Of a DNA stretch of 64,000 nt, positions 33,610 to 42,114 are shown piece by piece. Source of the DNA: Candidatus Saccharimonadota bacterium (lineage in GTDB: Bacteria > Patescibacteriota > Saccharimonadia > Saccharimonadales > Saccharimonadaceae); contig RYWJ01000001.1 of assembly GCA_003979185.1 (NCBI GenBank), positions 36,390 through 100,389 of the forward strand, in the 5' to 3' direction. The position numbers and the translations under genes are program-made. Under the pieces are notes generated by a model, which saw only the letters and a list, made by a program, of their open reading frames with translations, had not been told where the DNA came from and did not search any database. Within the stretch, counting starts at the first letter, position 1; each line of letters begins with the position of its first letter.

Positions 33610-34407
33610 TCATTTCTCGTTCAAACGTTTCTGGATTTCCTTCCAAGCTTTTAGGAAAGCTGGAGCCTTGCCATCCAGTGCGGTATTCGCATGGTCAGCG
33701 TCCGCGTAGACAATGACGGCGTTCGGGTAGCTTGCAGGAATTTTGTTGATGTCTAAGAATTGATCCTGCAATGCCAAGATGACTCCCTTGGTTTGTTTGC
33801 TGGGTGGACGCTTGCCTTGGTAGGCAATATGGGTCCACTGGTCAAACAAGGTCGCCAGAGAGAAGTTGCCGGCTCCAGTGGGCACGATTGGTAAGTAGCT
33901 GAGCCAACCCAAAGGAATTGTCAGCAGTTCCGCAAGAGGCATCAGCGCAGTTAGACCAATTCTGACATAGGGCTGCAAGAAGCGAACATCAGACGCGGGA
34001 CAAATCGCATAGGATTCTATGTCAGGGAAAGAAGCCGCTAAATCACGTGCGATTATATCTCCCATAGAAATCCCAATGACGACTGGCTTATACTGATAGA
34101 GGCGGATGTCGTTAATGATTTGTTGGACGATGTGCTTTCTATTGTAGCCCCTGAGGTACTCGTAGTCTACGATGGTGATGCCGCCTTCTAGGCTGTCTTC
34201 GAGGAACCTAAAGGCTTCATGGGCTTGGTTGAGATTGCCAGCGACAAGGTAATACATCACCTTGTCTTCCCGTGCTGCTCGACGTAAGGATAGCGTGGCA
34301 CCAGTTTGTCCAGACAGATGCCAGTAGAGGCGCGAAAGGGCGAAGCTTACGGCGTTGAGCAGTAGGATGATTGCAAGATTGAGAGCGAGAAGTTTCTTTA
34401 TACGCAC
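33610..34407 (-). CDS. Membrane-anchored alpha/beta-hydrolase-like protein
   Basis: This 265-residue protein has an N-terminal membrane helix or uncleaved signal (about 5-25). A domain follows with a nucleophile elbow GISMGD (Ser114) and a late DADHAN (about 236-241) that could supply the catalytic Asp and His. This layout fits an alpha/beta hydrolase acting outside the membrane. The substrate is unknown. Its GC-rich, minus-strand, singly transcribed style matches the other accessory genes in the window. Confidence 0.65.
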   Translation of the reverse strand: MRIKKLLALNLAIILLLNAVSFALSRLYWHLSGQTGATLSLRRAAREDKVMYYLVAGNLNQAHEAFRFLEDSLEGGITIVDYEYLRGYNRKHIVQQIINDIRLYQYKPVVIGISMGDIIARDLAASFPDIESYAICPASDVRFLQPYVRIGLTALMPLAELLTIPLGWLSYLPIVPTGAGNFSLATLFDQWTHIAYQGKRPPSKQTKGVILALQDQFLDINKIPASYPNAVIVYADADHANTALDGKAPAFLKAWKEIQKRLNEK

Positions 34408-34452
34408 AATATTACCCCCTTTGTTGCGTATATGGTGTTAAGGTGCTTTCTA

Positions 34453-34481
34453 ATTATACTATATTTCTTCTAAAAATACAA
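34453..34481 (-). promoter_or_regulatory. Promoter of the 265-residue hydrolase gene
   Basis: Minus-strand TTGTAT (34481-34476), a 17-base spacer and TATAAT (34458-34453). Confidence 0.65.
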
Positions 34482-34565
34482 CTGGTTTTAGATAAATAAA
34501 AGTGTGATAACATGAGGGTAGTTTTGCTTGATTTTTTACCGATTTTGATGTAGAATAATAGTATT

Positions 34566-34766
34566 ATGGCAAAGTCTAAGAAATTATATAAGATTGATAA
34601 GGGTCGCAAAATTGATGGAGTCTGTGGTGGAATTGCGGAGTTTTTAGATTTGGATCCGACAATCGTACGGTTGGCTTGGATTATCTTTGCGGCTTGTGCA
34701 GGTGGAGGCATCCTAGCGTACTTTATCGCGGCTTTGATTATGCCACGCAAAGCTGACGTGATGTAA
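34566..34766 (+). CDS. PspC-domain small membrane protein
   Basis: This 66-residue protein is a stand-alone PspC domain: KIDGVCGGIAEFLDLDPTIV and RLAW are followed by a glycine-rich membrane helix (about 37-59). PspC domains respond to envelope stress or regulate membrane partners. TAGAAT (34551-34556) lies nine bases before the ATG and there is no ribosome site, so the message is probably leaderless. Confidence 0.88.
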   Translation: MAKSKKLYKIDKGRKIDGVCGGIAEFLDLDPTIVRLAWIIFAACAGGGILAYFIAALIMPRKADVM

Positions 34767-34881
34767 CGCAGCCATTGTGATGCACGACGTACATATGGGG
34801 ATTCACTATTGATGCGCCAAGACTAAACGGCGGGATCGTTTTCATGGCCACTTGGTGGCGTCTAGTTATGCGGTCGTTAAT

Positions 34882-35817
34882 CTATGCGCTGGCGTTGTGT
34901 TTCTGTGCTAGCTTGGTTTGTGCAATAATATCTCGCCAGACTTGCTCTTTGCCAATCTCATTGAGAATCTCGTGGCGCATGTGTGGGTAAAGCTGACTAT
35001 TTACATTGGCATATCCGCGATCACGTAAGAACTGGACGGATTTATAAAAATCTTTTTGGCTAATGATACAAGGATCATCTGCACCAGCGATAAATAAGAT
35101 CGGTAGAGTTGGGTTCTGCATGGCCCAGCCTTTCTTACTGTAAGCACGATTGATAAGTTTAAAGAGAACCTCGAAACCGTTTAGAGTAAAGATAAAACCA
35201 TCACGCGGATCAGCATCGTACGCTGCAACTACGGATGGGTCGCCTACGATCCAAGAGTTATCACTGGTGGCGTCGGTGAACTTTTTATTATAGCCACCAA
35301 AAGCGAGCTTATTGATGAGGGGACTACGGTGACGTTCACCCTTAAAAATTTTAAGTGTACTCGCGAAAATCTCAGCCAGTTTGGCACCAAAGCGTTTACT
35401 AGGTGAACCACAGACGATCAGGCCATTGATATCTTGATCGTACTCTTGCATGTAGCAACGTACTACTAGTGAGCCCATGCTGTGTCCAAAGAGGGTTAAG
35501 GGCAGCTCTGGGAAACGCGAACGCACATATCTGGTAATTTGATGAACGTCCTGGATGATCCCCTCGACGCCATTAGTGTAGAAATAACCAAAATCTTCTT
35601 CATCTTTAACACTTGCGCCATGACCGCGATGATCGTGAATGATAGCGACCAAACCTTGATTTGCACAGTATTCCATAAACGCATGATAGCGCTCACGATG
35701 CTCTGCCATACCATGTACAAGCTGGATGATACCGATTGGACGCTCTGGTATTCTGAGACTGACGCCCAAATCTAAATTGTCATGGTCGCTCTTGATAGTA
35801 AAATCTTCATGTTGCAT
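34882..35817 (-). CDS. Alpha/beta hydrolase, monoacylglycerol-lipase-like
   Basis: This 311-residue soluble hydrolase has the serine hydrolase 4 architecture of lysophospholipases and monoacylglycerol lipases. It shows LVHGMAEH (oxyanion region), HDHRGHGAS, the nucleophile elbow FGHSMGS (Ser113), FIAGADDPC (acid) and PHMRHEIL (His). I start at ATG 35817 after AAAAGGAT; an in-frame TTG further up is less likely. It could release fatty acids from host lipids, which cells of this group cannot make; that is inference. Confidence 0.85.
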   Translation of the reverse strand: MQHEDFTIKSDHDNLDLGVSLRIPERPIGIIQLVHGMAEHRERYHAFMEYCANQGLVAIIHDHRGHGASVKDEEDFGYFYTNGVEGIIQDVHQITRYVRSRFPELPLTLFGHSMGSLVVRCYMQEYDQDINGLIVCGSPSKRFGAKLAEIFASTLKIFKGERHRSPLINKLAFGGYNKKFTDATSDNSWIVGDPSVVAAYDADPRDGFIFTLNGFEVLFKLINRAYSKKGWAMQNPTLPILFIAGADDPCIISQKDFYKSVQFLRDRGYANVNSQLYPHMRHEILNEIGKEQVWRDIIAQTKLAQKHNASA

Positions 35818-36008
35818 AAATGTGAAATCCTTTTGGTTATTGTATAACAAAAACGTTCAGAATGGCAAGATATGGTCAATAGGATGCAAACTGTCGTAAA
35901 TTTTAGTGTTAGGTAGTTGACACAGTGTAGATATGGTATGGAAAATCTACATTACAAAATTAAAATCAAATTTAGTTAAATAAATATGTTAAAATAAAGA
36001 ATAGACTT

Positions 36009-38507
36009 ATGAAAACTTCTCATTTAACTCAATCTCAAAAACAGGAGAATTTACAGCTAGGTTTGACTGATCCCGAAGTCATAGCGTCAAGAAATCTGCA
36101 TGGTTCTAATGAGTTGGAACAAAAGAAAAAGCTAAATATATTGCAAAAGATTGCGCATGTTTTGACTGAGCCGATGTTTTTGTTGCTGTTGATTACGGCG
36201 AGTATTTATTTTATTTTGGGTGAAGTTACGGATGGGCTAATCATGCTCGGGTTCGTGTTTTTCATTAGCGGTATTGAATTTGTTCAAGAGCAAAAGACGG
36301 ATAAAGCCTTAGAGGAGTTGAATACTTTATCGGCGCTCAATATACGTGTAATTCGCAATGGTCAAAGACTAGTTATTGATAGTAAGGATTTAGTAGTTGG
36401 TGATATCGTCCTATTGGAAGAGGGTGATAAGGTTCCGGCTGATGGTAAGATTCTTGAGTTGCAGGGGTTGGGGGTGAACGAATCGGCATTGACTGGAGAA
36501 TCGGCGGTAGTTTATAAAAAGTTACACGATCCAGCTAGTGAGCATTTTAAGCTTGATATGTGCTATGCTGGTTGCGACGTCGTAAATGGTTCCGCAACAA
36601 TCGAAATAACCGCCGTAGGAGTAAAAACTGAATACGGTAAGATTGGCAGTGCACTTAAATCGATCGAAAAGGTTAAAACACCGCTAGAAAAACAAGTACG
36701 AAAGCTGATTGTAATTTGCACCACTATTAGTTTGACGTTTTGTTTGATTGTGACGGTTGTAAACTTCTTCTACAATGACAACCTTGAGCTAAAAGATCGT
36801 ATTATCCAGTCAGTTTTGGCTGGTATCACAATGGCGATGGCGACGATTCCAGAAGAGATACCTGTAGTTTTGACCGTATTCTTAGCAATGGGTGCTTGGA
36901 AGCTTGCCAAACAAAATGCGCTAACTCGAAATATGAAAGCGGTAGAAACTCTAGGAGCGATAACAGTACTTTGTACCGATAAAACTGGTACATTGACTCA
37001 GAATAAAATGACCGTGCAGGATGTTTTTACGGGTGATGCGGATTTTGCCATTATATCGGCACTAGCTTGTCCGAAATCGCCTTATGATCCGATGGAGATT
37101 GCTATACAGCAGTATGCTTTTGAGCAAGGCGTCGATAAAAGTATATATAACCAGCAACTGGTACACGAGTATGTATTTAACAATGCTGACAAAATGATGG
37201 GGCAAGTTTGGGAGGCAGAGGGTGTTAAGACTTTGTGTGTGAAAGGCGCCTATGAAAATGTCTTGCCGCTTTGTGGGCTAGAACAAACGACGTACGAACA
37301 AGTGGCGGCGCAAGTGCAGGCTTTCTCTGATTTAGGCTACCGAGTCCTAGCAGTTGCGAAACGCCAGGGGATTGAGCAAATTCCGACAAGGTTGCAGGAT
37401 AATCAACTAGTTTTTGTAGGGCTGATTGCGTTGGTTGATCCTCCGCGTGTAGGAGTACAGAAATCAGTTGAGTCTTGTCATCAGGCTGGCGTCCGAATCA
37501 TTATGATTACAGGTGATAATGGCAAAACTGCAGAGGGGATTGCAAGACAAATTGGTTTGAGGAATAGTGGAGCAGTAATCACTGGTACCGAGCTAGAAGC
37601 AATGAGTGATGAAGAGCTGGAGCGTCGTGTCAAGACCACCAATATTTTTGCGCGCGTTTATCCTGCACACAAGATGCGCATTGTGAAAGCATTACAAAGC
37701 AACCATGAGGTTGTAGCAATGACTGGTGATGGTGTCAATGATGCACCGGCTCTGAAGAAGGCTGAGATTGGCATTGCAATGGGGCAGAGGGGAACTAACG
37801 TCGCAAAGGAAGCAGCGGATTTGATTTTGATGGACGATAACTTTAATACGATCGTTGACGCTATTGCGAATGGACGTACCATCTATAGCAATATCAAAAA
37901 AGCCATCGCATATATTTTAGTGATCCATATTCCGATTATTTTGGCTTCACTTTTCGTTCCATTAGTAGGATTGCCTTTATTACTTTTGCCAATTCATATC
38001 GTTTTGTTGGAACTAATCATTGACCCAACTTCGTCGATCATCTTCCAAAGACTTAAGGCAGATCGGAACGTTATGAAAGAAAAACCACGTTCTTTGGATG
38101 AGCCTTTGCTTAATATGACAACAATTATCAAATGCCTACTACAGGGGACAGTTATTTTCTTGGCGACTTTTGTTGGCTATTATTATTTCATCAAAGCGGG
38201 ACGTCCGCAGGAAATGGCAGCAACGTTTGCGTTCTCGACTTTAGTCTTCTCAAATATCTTTGTTGTTTATGTTTTGCAATCCGATAATTATGCCATTAAA
38301 AATTTCATTACGGATTTGAGCTATAAAGTTATTGCTCTGATTAATTCGATTATTATTGTAGCACTATTATTGATTATTTATGTGCCGGTCTTGGGACAGC
38401 TAGTCGGAACAAGTCCGCTCAATATCTGGGAATTATTAGGTGTAGTATTATTGGCAGTGCTAGCAACATTTATCTTTGACGCCTTGAAGAAGCCACGTCG
38501 CAAATAG
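36009..38507 (+). CDS. P-type cation-transporting ATPase (P2 type)
   Basis: This 832-residue membrane pump belongs to the Ca2+-type P-type ATPases. It has the TGES actuator motif, a core helix with IPEEIPVV (family norm PEGLP or PEEFP), the phosphorylation motif DKTGTLTQNK (about 323) and the hinge MTGDGVNDAPALK. Four C-terminal helices complete the pump. Calcium or magnesium/manganese is likely, but the ion cannot be fixed from sequence. TAAAAT precedes the ATG by 13 bases. Confidence 0.92.
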   Translation: MKTSHLTQSQKQENLQLGLTDPEVIASRNLHGSNELEQKKKLNILQKIAHVLTEPMFLLLLITASIYFILGEVTDGLIMLGFVFFISGIEFVQEQKTDKALEELNTLSALNIRVIRNGQRLVIDSKDLVVGDIVLLEEGDKVPADGKILELQGLGVNESALTGESAVVYKKLHDPASEHFKLDMCYAGCDVVNGSATIEITAVGVKTEYGKIGSALKSIEKVKTPLEKQVRKLIVICTTISLTFCLIVTVVNFFYNDNLELKDRIIQSVLAGITMAMATIPEEIPVVLTVFLAMGAWKLAKQNALTRNMKAVETLGAITVLCTDKTGTLTQNKMTVQDVFTGDADFAIISALACPKSPYDPMEIAIQQYAFEQGVDKSIYNQQLVHEYVFNNADKMMGQVWEAEGVKTLCVKGAYENVLPLCGLEQTTYEQVAAQVQAFSDLGYRVLAVAKRQGIEQIPTRLQDNQLVFVGLIALVDPPRVGVQKSVESCHQAGVRIIMITGDNGKTAEGIARQIGLRNSGAVITGTELEAMSDEELERRVKTTNIFARVYPAHKMRIVKALQSNHEVVAMTGDGVNDAPALKKAEIGIAMGQRGTNVAKEAADLILMDDNFNTIVDAIANGRTIYSNIKKAIAYILVIHIPIILASLFVPLVGLPLLLLPIHIVLLELIIDPTSSIIFQRLKADRNVMKEKPRSLDEPLLNMTTIIKCLLQGTVIFLATFVGYYYFIKAGRPQEMAATFAFSTLVFSNIFVVYVLQSDNYAIKNFITDLSYKVIALINSIIIVALLLIIYVPVLGQLVGTSPLNIWELLGVVLLAVLATFIFDALKKPRRK

Positions 38508-38579
38508 TTTATTTATGTCTTGGCCATTATCTTCCACAAAGAATGCATTTTATTATGGCTTGATGTTCATAGATGTATC

Positions 38580-39155
38580 TTACGCTTCAGTCGAAGAAAA
38601 AGGTTCTTGATCAGACGGACGCCCAAGTTTGCTAATGCGCCTTAAAGCTGCCGTTAGCAAGGGTCTAAAAGCGATATATAGAACGTATCCAATAGCGCTG
38701 CCTAGAACATTGTTAATTAGGTCTGTAATGTCAGCTATCCGGTAGTCACTAATCAGCGGCTGGATGATTTCGATTGTCAGGCTAAGCAAGAAGGTGTAAG
38801 CTAGAGTTTTAAAAAAACTTGTTTTTTGACTTTTGACGAGCGGGAATAGCAGACCAAAAGGAATCGTCATAATGATGTTGAGTCCAACTTGTCGCATAAA
38901 ATCTCCTCTACCAAAGGTAACGTCAATAAAAGGTGTAAAGTTGATAGGGTGGTAACCATGGTTAAGGATAAAAGGCAGGGAAGTGATGACTGGCATCAAT
39001 GTGAAATAAACTACAAACGATAAATATACGTACATGAGCGTATTCACGAATAGAATATCGATGCCTTTTGATTTCCATTTTCGATAAAACTTCCAAAAAT
39101 ATAGTGCGATTAGCACTCCGAAATCAATTAGTATTTTTACGTTGAAAACTAGCAA
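38580..39155 (-). CDS. VanZ-like membrane protein
   Basis: This 191-residue protein has four to five helices. The VanZ-family NxxPFIDVTFG after a YHPINF stretch, and the QPLISDYRIADITDLINNVLG segment before the last helix, are both clear. VanZ relatives give low-level glycopeptide resistance or act in envelope lipid handling; the role here is unknown. It is convergent with the P-type ATPase. Confidence 0.82.
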   Translation of the reverse strand: MLVFNVKILIDFGVLIALYFWKFYRKWKSKGIDILFVNTLMYVYLSFVVYFTLMPVITSLPFILNHGYHPINFTPFIDVTFGRGDFMRQVGLNIIMTIPFGLLFPLVKSQKTSFFKTLAYTFLLSLTIEIIQPLISDYRIADITDLINNVLGSAIGYVLYIAFRPLLTAALRRISKLGRPSDQEPFSSTEA

Positions 39156-39230
39156 ATAAATCTAACCCTGATTATATTCTGAACTTTTATTGTATAGATG
39201 CATTATGAAATGAACTGATTGCTTCACTGG

Positions 39231-39423
39231 CTACATTAGATTTAAGAAATGACCAACGATGCCAATGATACTGCCGAGAACAATTGACATGATCGTCATT
39301 ATGATTGGACTCTTTTTGTCGTCCTTGGCAACAAGAATATTTATCAACCTTCATTTTGATCATTGGCAGTACGTCAATAATGCCGGCGACTATACCGATA
39401 AGTAGCGTTAGTAAGAAATTCAT
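39231..39423 (-). pseudogene. Frameshifted two-helix membrane protein
   Basis: The ATG at 39423 follows AAAGGAGAT and encodes a membrane helix (MNFLLTLLIGIVAGIIDVLP), then MIKMKVDKYS. At TTCTTGTTGCC the frame changes. In the +1-shifted frame VAKDDKKSP leads into a second good helix (IIMTIMSIVLGSIIGIVGHF) and TAG at 39231. In the original frame the sequence becomes polar and His-rich. A single-base indel in a gene of about 62 codons, or a programmed frameshift, explains this best. Confidence 0.6.
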
Positions 39424-39557
39424 TTATTCCATCTCCTTTTCTGTATTTTATCACGACTGCTTGATTTGTGAGTAGGTTTGATAGTTGGGTCTAGTCTTTT
39501 GCTCGTGATTCTAATAAACATTGTCGGTCTCAGCATGTAGATCGAGACTTTATATGG

Positions 39558-39758
39558 CTAAGATCTAAATCCTACTACTGAAATTATTAGCGTAGCAATA
39601 CCAGCCAGACTGATAAGAAGCATAAGTTCATTAGTAGAAAAATGCAGTATTGTGCACATTATTGCTAATCCTACCCATAAGACTAATAAACAAGCTGTCG
39701 TCCATGGATAGCGAATATGTAAAATAAGACTACTAGCAAAGTTTTTTGGTTTCTTCAT
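39558..39758 (-). CDS. Small two-helix membrane protein
   Basis: This 66-residue protein has two hydrophobic helices (about 17-37 and 43-63) and a basic start. I do not recognise the family. It starts within the stop of the ABC1 kinase gene (ATGA), so it is translated with it and may be its membrane partner. Confidence 0.65.
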   Translation of the reverse strand: MKKPKNFASSLILHIRYPWTTACLLVLWVGLAIMCTILHFSTNELMLLISLAGIATLIISVVGFRS

Positions 39759-41209
39759 GCGAATATCCTTTCCTTTACGAGATTAAACATAAATTCGTCA
39801 TTATTTGCTAAATTGGAAATGGTTTGTACTAGTAACTCGTAGCTATCTGTCATGCTATAGTGTGAACTATTGACGACGTCATTCGGAATGCCGATATTTC
39901 TGGAACGATTTATAGCGTATTGCATTGATTGATACAGAAGCTGAGAGAAGTCATGATTACCTTCGGCGTTGTCTAGAATTGTGATTGATCCTAAGAAAGC
40001 TTGCATTGCTTTTAGGAGTTCAAAGTTTACCATGTCAATTTTAACGTCAATAACTTTTGTACTAACGACTTTTAGAAATACGTCTAGTAGATGGCCGTTT
40101 TTAAAAGTTTCTACATACGACGCGTTGCCGCTCATCTCGCAATTAAGCTTTTCTTCCATTGCTGAGGATAATATTGCTAGCAGGTTGCCACTCTTAAAAT
40201 TACATCGTCGCATGGCAATAGACAGATCTGGACAGAAGCATGCAACCGTGGTTTCCAAAAGCGTTTTAAAATCACCGTTATTATCCAAAATATTGTAGTA
40301 GCTTTTTACCCATTCGTAAAATGACCAATGGCTAGCGGGTTTTGAGGCGATAACACCAAAGTCAATCAGAGCTATTCTATTATCTGGCAGCAAAATGATA
40401 TTGCCTGGATGAGGATCGCCATAAATATAGTCAGCACACATTGCTGTGCAGAGTGCCTCGCCGCCCACCAAAGTTATTTGTTCCCATAGATTTGATCCGG
40501 TGAGCTTCTTGGTTAAAGCTGCCGCTGACACATCATGGCTTCGGTTGCTCATTATGTCTGCCAAGGTTGGACCTTCGATAAAATCTTGTACGATGACATT
40601 CTGATTGGACAGTTCAGCAAAAACTTTGGGAATTACGACCCTGGGATGGTTTTTATAAAACTGAGCAAAATAATTTTGGTTTGCAACTTCGCGTGTATAG
40701 TCGGTTTCTAATACAAACATTCTCGCACAAGCCTCGTAAGCTTCATTATAATCCACTAAATATCGAGGTAATAAATGCGATAGTATTTTGCAGAGCCGAC
40801 GTAGCACCTTCAGATCATGATTAAGATTATTACGTATGGATGGGCGTAAGATCTTGATAGCTACATCCTCACCACTTTGTAGGCGTCCGCGATATACCAG
40901 CGCAAAGCTACCAGCCGCTACTGGAGTGTCGGAGATCCAATTAAATGCGTCAATATTAACCCATTGTCCTACGTTGAGTGATTCCTGTGGAGCCTGAGCA
41001 AAAACTTGCATTTCTCTCGGCCCACCCCAACCATCCAAAAACTTGCTCGTTCCAGCTAGAATTTGTAAGAACTTGATATAAACGCCACCCCAATCCTTGA
41101 GAGTATAAAATATAATGCGTCTATACTCGATATTTTTGTTTGTAGCCTTCGAAAAATAGATTTTAGCTAGGTCATAAAACAGCTTGCAATAACGTTTCAA
41201 AGTTTTCAT
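39755..41209 (-). CDS. ABC1/UbiB/AarF family atypical kinase
   Basis: This 484-residue protein is a member of the ABC1 (UbiB, ADCK) kinase-like family linked to isoprenoid lipid handling. It has the KxGQ-like region (IKFLQILAGTSKF, changed from the usual K-x-G-Q), a Gly/Ala-rich nucleotide loop AAGSFALVYRG and the VAIKILRP lysine. The catalytic segment IYGDPHPGNIILL and the metal motif LIDFGV follow. The C-terminal membrane helices of UbiB are not evident; the coupled 66-residue membrane protein may substitute. Quinone synthesis genes are absent from the window, so another lipid role is likely. Confidence 0.85.
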   Translation of the reverse strand: MKTLKRYCKLFYDLAKIYFSKATNKNIEYRRIIFYTLKDWGGVYIKFLQILAGTSKFLDGWGGPREMQVFAQAPQESLNVGQWVNIDAFNWISDTPVAAGSFALVYRGRLQSGEDVAIKILRPSIRNNLNHDLKVLRRLCKILSHLLPRYLVDYNEAYEACARMFVLETDYTREVANQNYFAQFYKNHPRVVIPKVFAELSNQNVIVQDFIEGPTLADIMSNRSHDVSAAALTKKLTGSNLWEQITLVGGEALCTAMCADYIYGDPHPGNIILLPDNRIALIDFGVIASKPASHWSFYEWVKSYYNILDNNGDFKTLLETTVACFCPDLSIAMRRCNFKSGNLLAILSSAMEEKLNCEMSGNASYVETFKNGHLLDVFLKVVSTKVIDVKIDMVNFELLKAMQAFLGSITILDNAEGNHDFSQLLYQSMQYAINRSRNIGIPNDVVNSSHYSMTDSYELLVQTISNLANNDEFMFNLVKERIFA

Positions 41210-41361
41210 TGTTTTTTGCCGAACCCAATCATGAATAAAAATACTGTCAGTACTATTGCAAAAATTGGCAGAAAGATACCAATATGTTGATTAAAGATCG
41301 CCAGAATGACCATGCCTAGCCAGAGTGCCAAAATCGTCAAAGCTACAAAAGCGTACTTCAT
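41206..41361 (-). CDS. 51-residue two-helix membrane protein
   Basis: A short frame starts at ATG 41361 (MKYAFVALTILALWLGMVIL), has two hydrophobic helices and ends in GFGKKQ, with its TGA overlapping the ABC1 kinase ATG. Minus-strand TATAAT (41373-41368) lies exactly six bases before the ATG, so the whole three-gene operon starts with a leaderless message. I do not recognise the family. Confidence 0.7.
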   Translation of the reverse strand: MKYAFVALTILALWLGMVILAIFNQHIGIFLPIFAIVLTVFLFMIGFGKKQ

Positions 41362-41367
41362 GGTCGT

Positions 41368-41373
41368 ATTATA
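41368..41373 (-). promoter_or_regulatory. -10 box of the ABC1 kinase operon, leaderless
   Basis: Minus-strand GA-TATAAT is followed by ACGACC and ATG. Six bases separate -10 and start codon. Confidence 0.65.
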
Positions 41374-41474
41374 TCATAGGAATATCTGTTGAGAAACTCA
41401 ATAGCAGCTTGTTGTGAATTAACATCAGCAAATGCTATACTACCATTGCTTATAGTAAGGAATAGATTCTGTGC

Positions 41475-41480
41475 TATAAT
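41475..41480 (+). promoter_or_regulatory. Extended -10 promoter of the element
   Basis: TGTGC-TATAAT lies about 30 bases before the first gene of the element. Confidence 0.55.
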
Positions 41481-41510
41481 TTACATTAAATAACCGTAGT
41501 GGAGGAAGTT

Positions 41511-41783
41511 ATGCCTGCTGGCGAGAATATAGATAGCAATAATGGTTTTGGGGAGCAAAACCCTTGGCAAAAGATGGCCAGTGAAATGCCACCATTCGGC
41601 GAGAACAATAAGGCGGAGGTGACTTCTGATGAAGATTCTGAGTATCTGTTCTTTGCTCCAATATCCAAAGACAACAAAGAGCTTACCTTTAGAAGGTATG
41701 TAACTGAATATGATATCACTCACGAAAACATAAATACCAAAAAGATAAACAAAGTTCTCGAAAGATTGATAGGTGCAAACTAA
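41511..41783 (+). CDS. Element protein, 90 residues, unknown
   Basis: I start at ATG 41511 behind GGAGG; an in-frame GTG at 41499 overlaps that site. The N-terminal half is polar and Asn/Glu-rich, and the C-terminal half looks like a small folded domain (LTFRRYVTEYDITHENINTK). I do not recognise it. As first gene of the element it may be a regulator. Confidence 0.6.
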   Translation: MPAGENIDSNNGFGEQNPWQKMASEMPPFGENNKAEVTSDEDSEYLFFAPISKDNKELTFRRYVTEYDITHENINTKKINKVLERLIGAN

Positions 41784-41797
41784 TATGAACAGGGGTC

Positions 41798-41823
41798 AAT
41801 CCGGAAAAATCCGGATTTTTTGT
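41798..41823 (+). terminator. Terminator within the element
   Basis: AATCCGGA and TCCGGATT form a perfect 8-bp stem on an AAAA loop, followed by a T-run. Confidence 0.88.
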
Positions 41824-41916
41824 ACGCAATGCCGATTTTTTATAAACTCGTACAATAAGAGTACAGCCTGACGAAAGTCGGCGACAAATAAATTTAATTA
41901 AAGAAAGGAATCCTTC

Positions 41917-42114
41917 GTGGACGTGGTTTTTGATGCCAAAAATCTGAAGCGACTACGCAAAATCGTAAAGTCATCCATTGGTCTAGATTTGAACAACGAC
42001 GATGAGTTATACGCTTGCGCTATTTCGGTCGTGCGTTTTACGGCGTCAAAGATCTTGCGTTCACGCGAGCTCCTTTCTAAGGAGGACAACAATGACAGAA
42101 ACACCAAAAAATGA
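41917..42114 (+). CDS. Element protein, 65 residues, unknown
   Basis: The frame starts with GTG 41917 after AAAGAAAGGAA and encodes a small, charged, mostly helical protein ending in a Lys/Asn/Asp-rich tail. It overlaps the start of the ATPase gene by 23 bases in another frame. It could be a DNA-binding replication accessory protein; I do not recognise a family. Confidence 0.5.
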   Translation: MDVVFDAKNLKRLRKIVKSSIGLDLNNDDELYACAISVVRFTASKILRSRELLSKEDNNDRNTKK

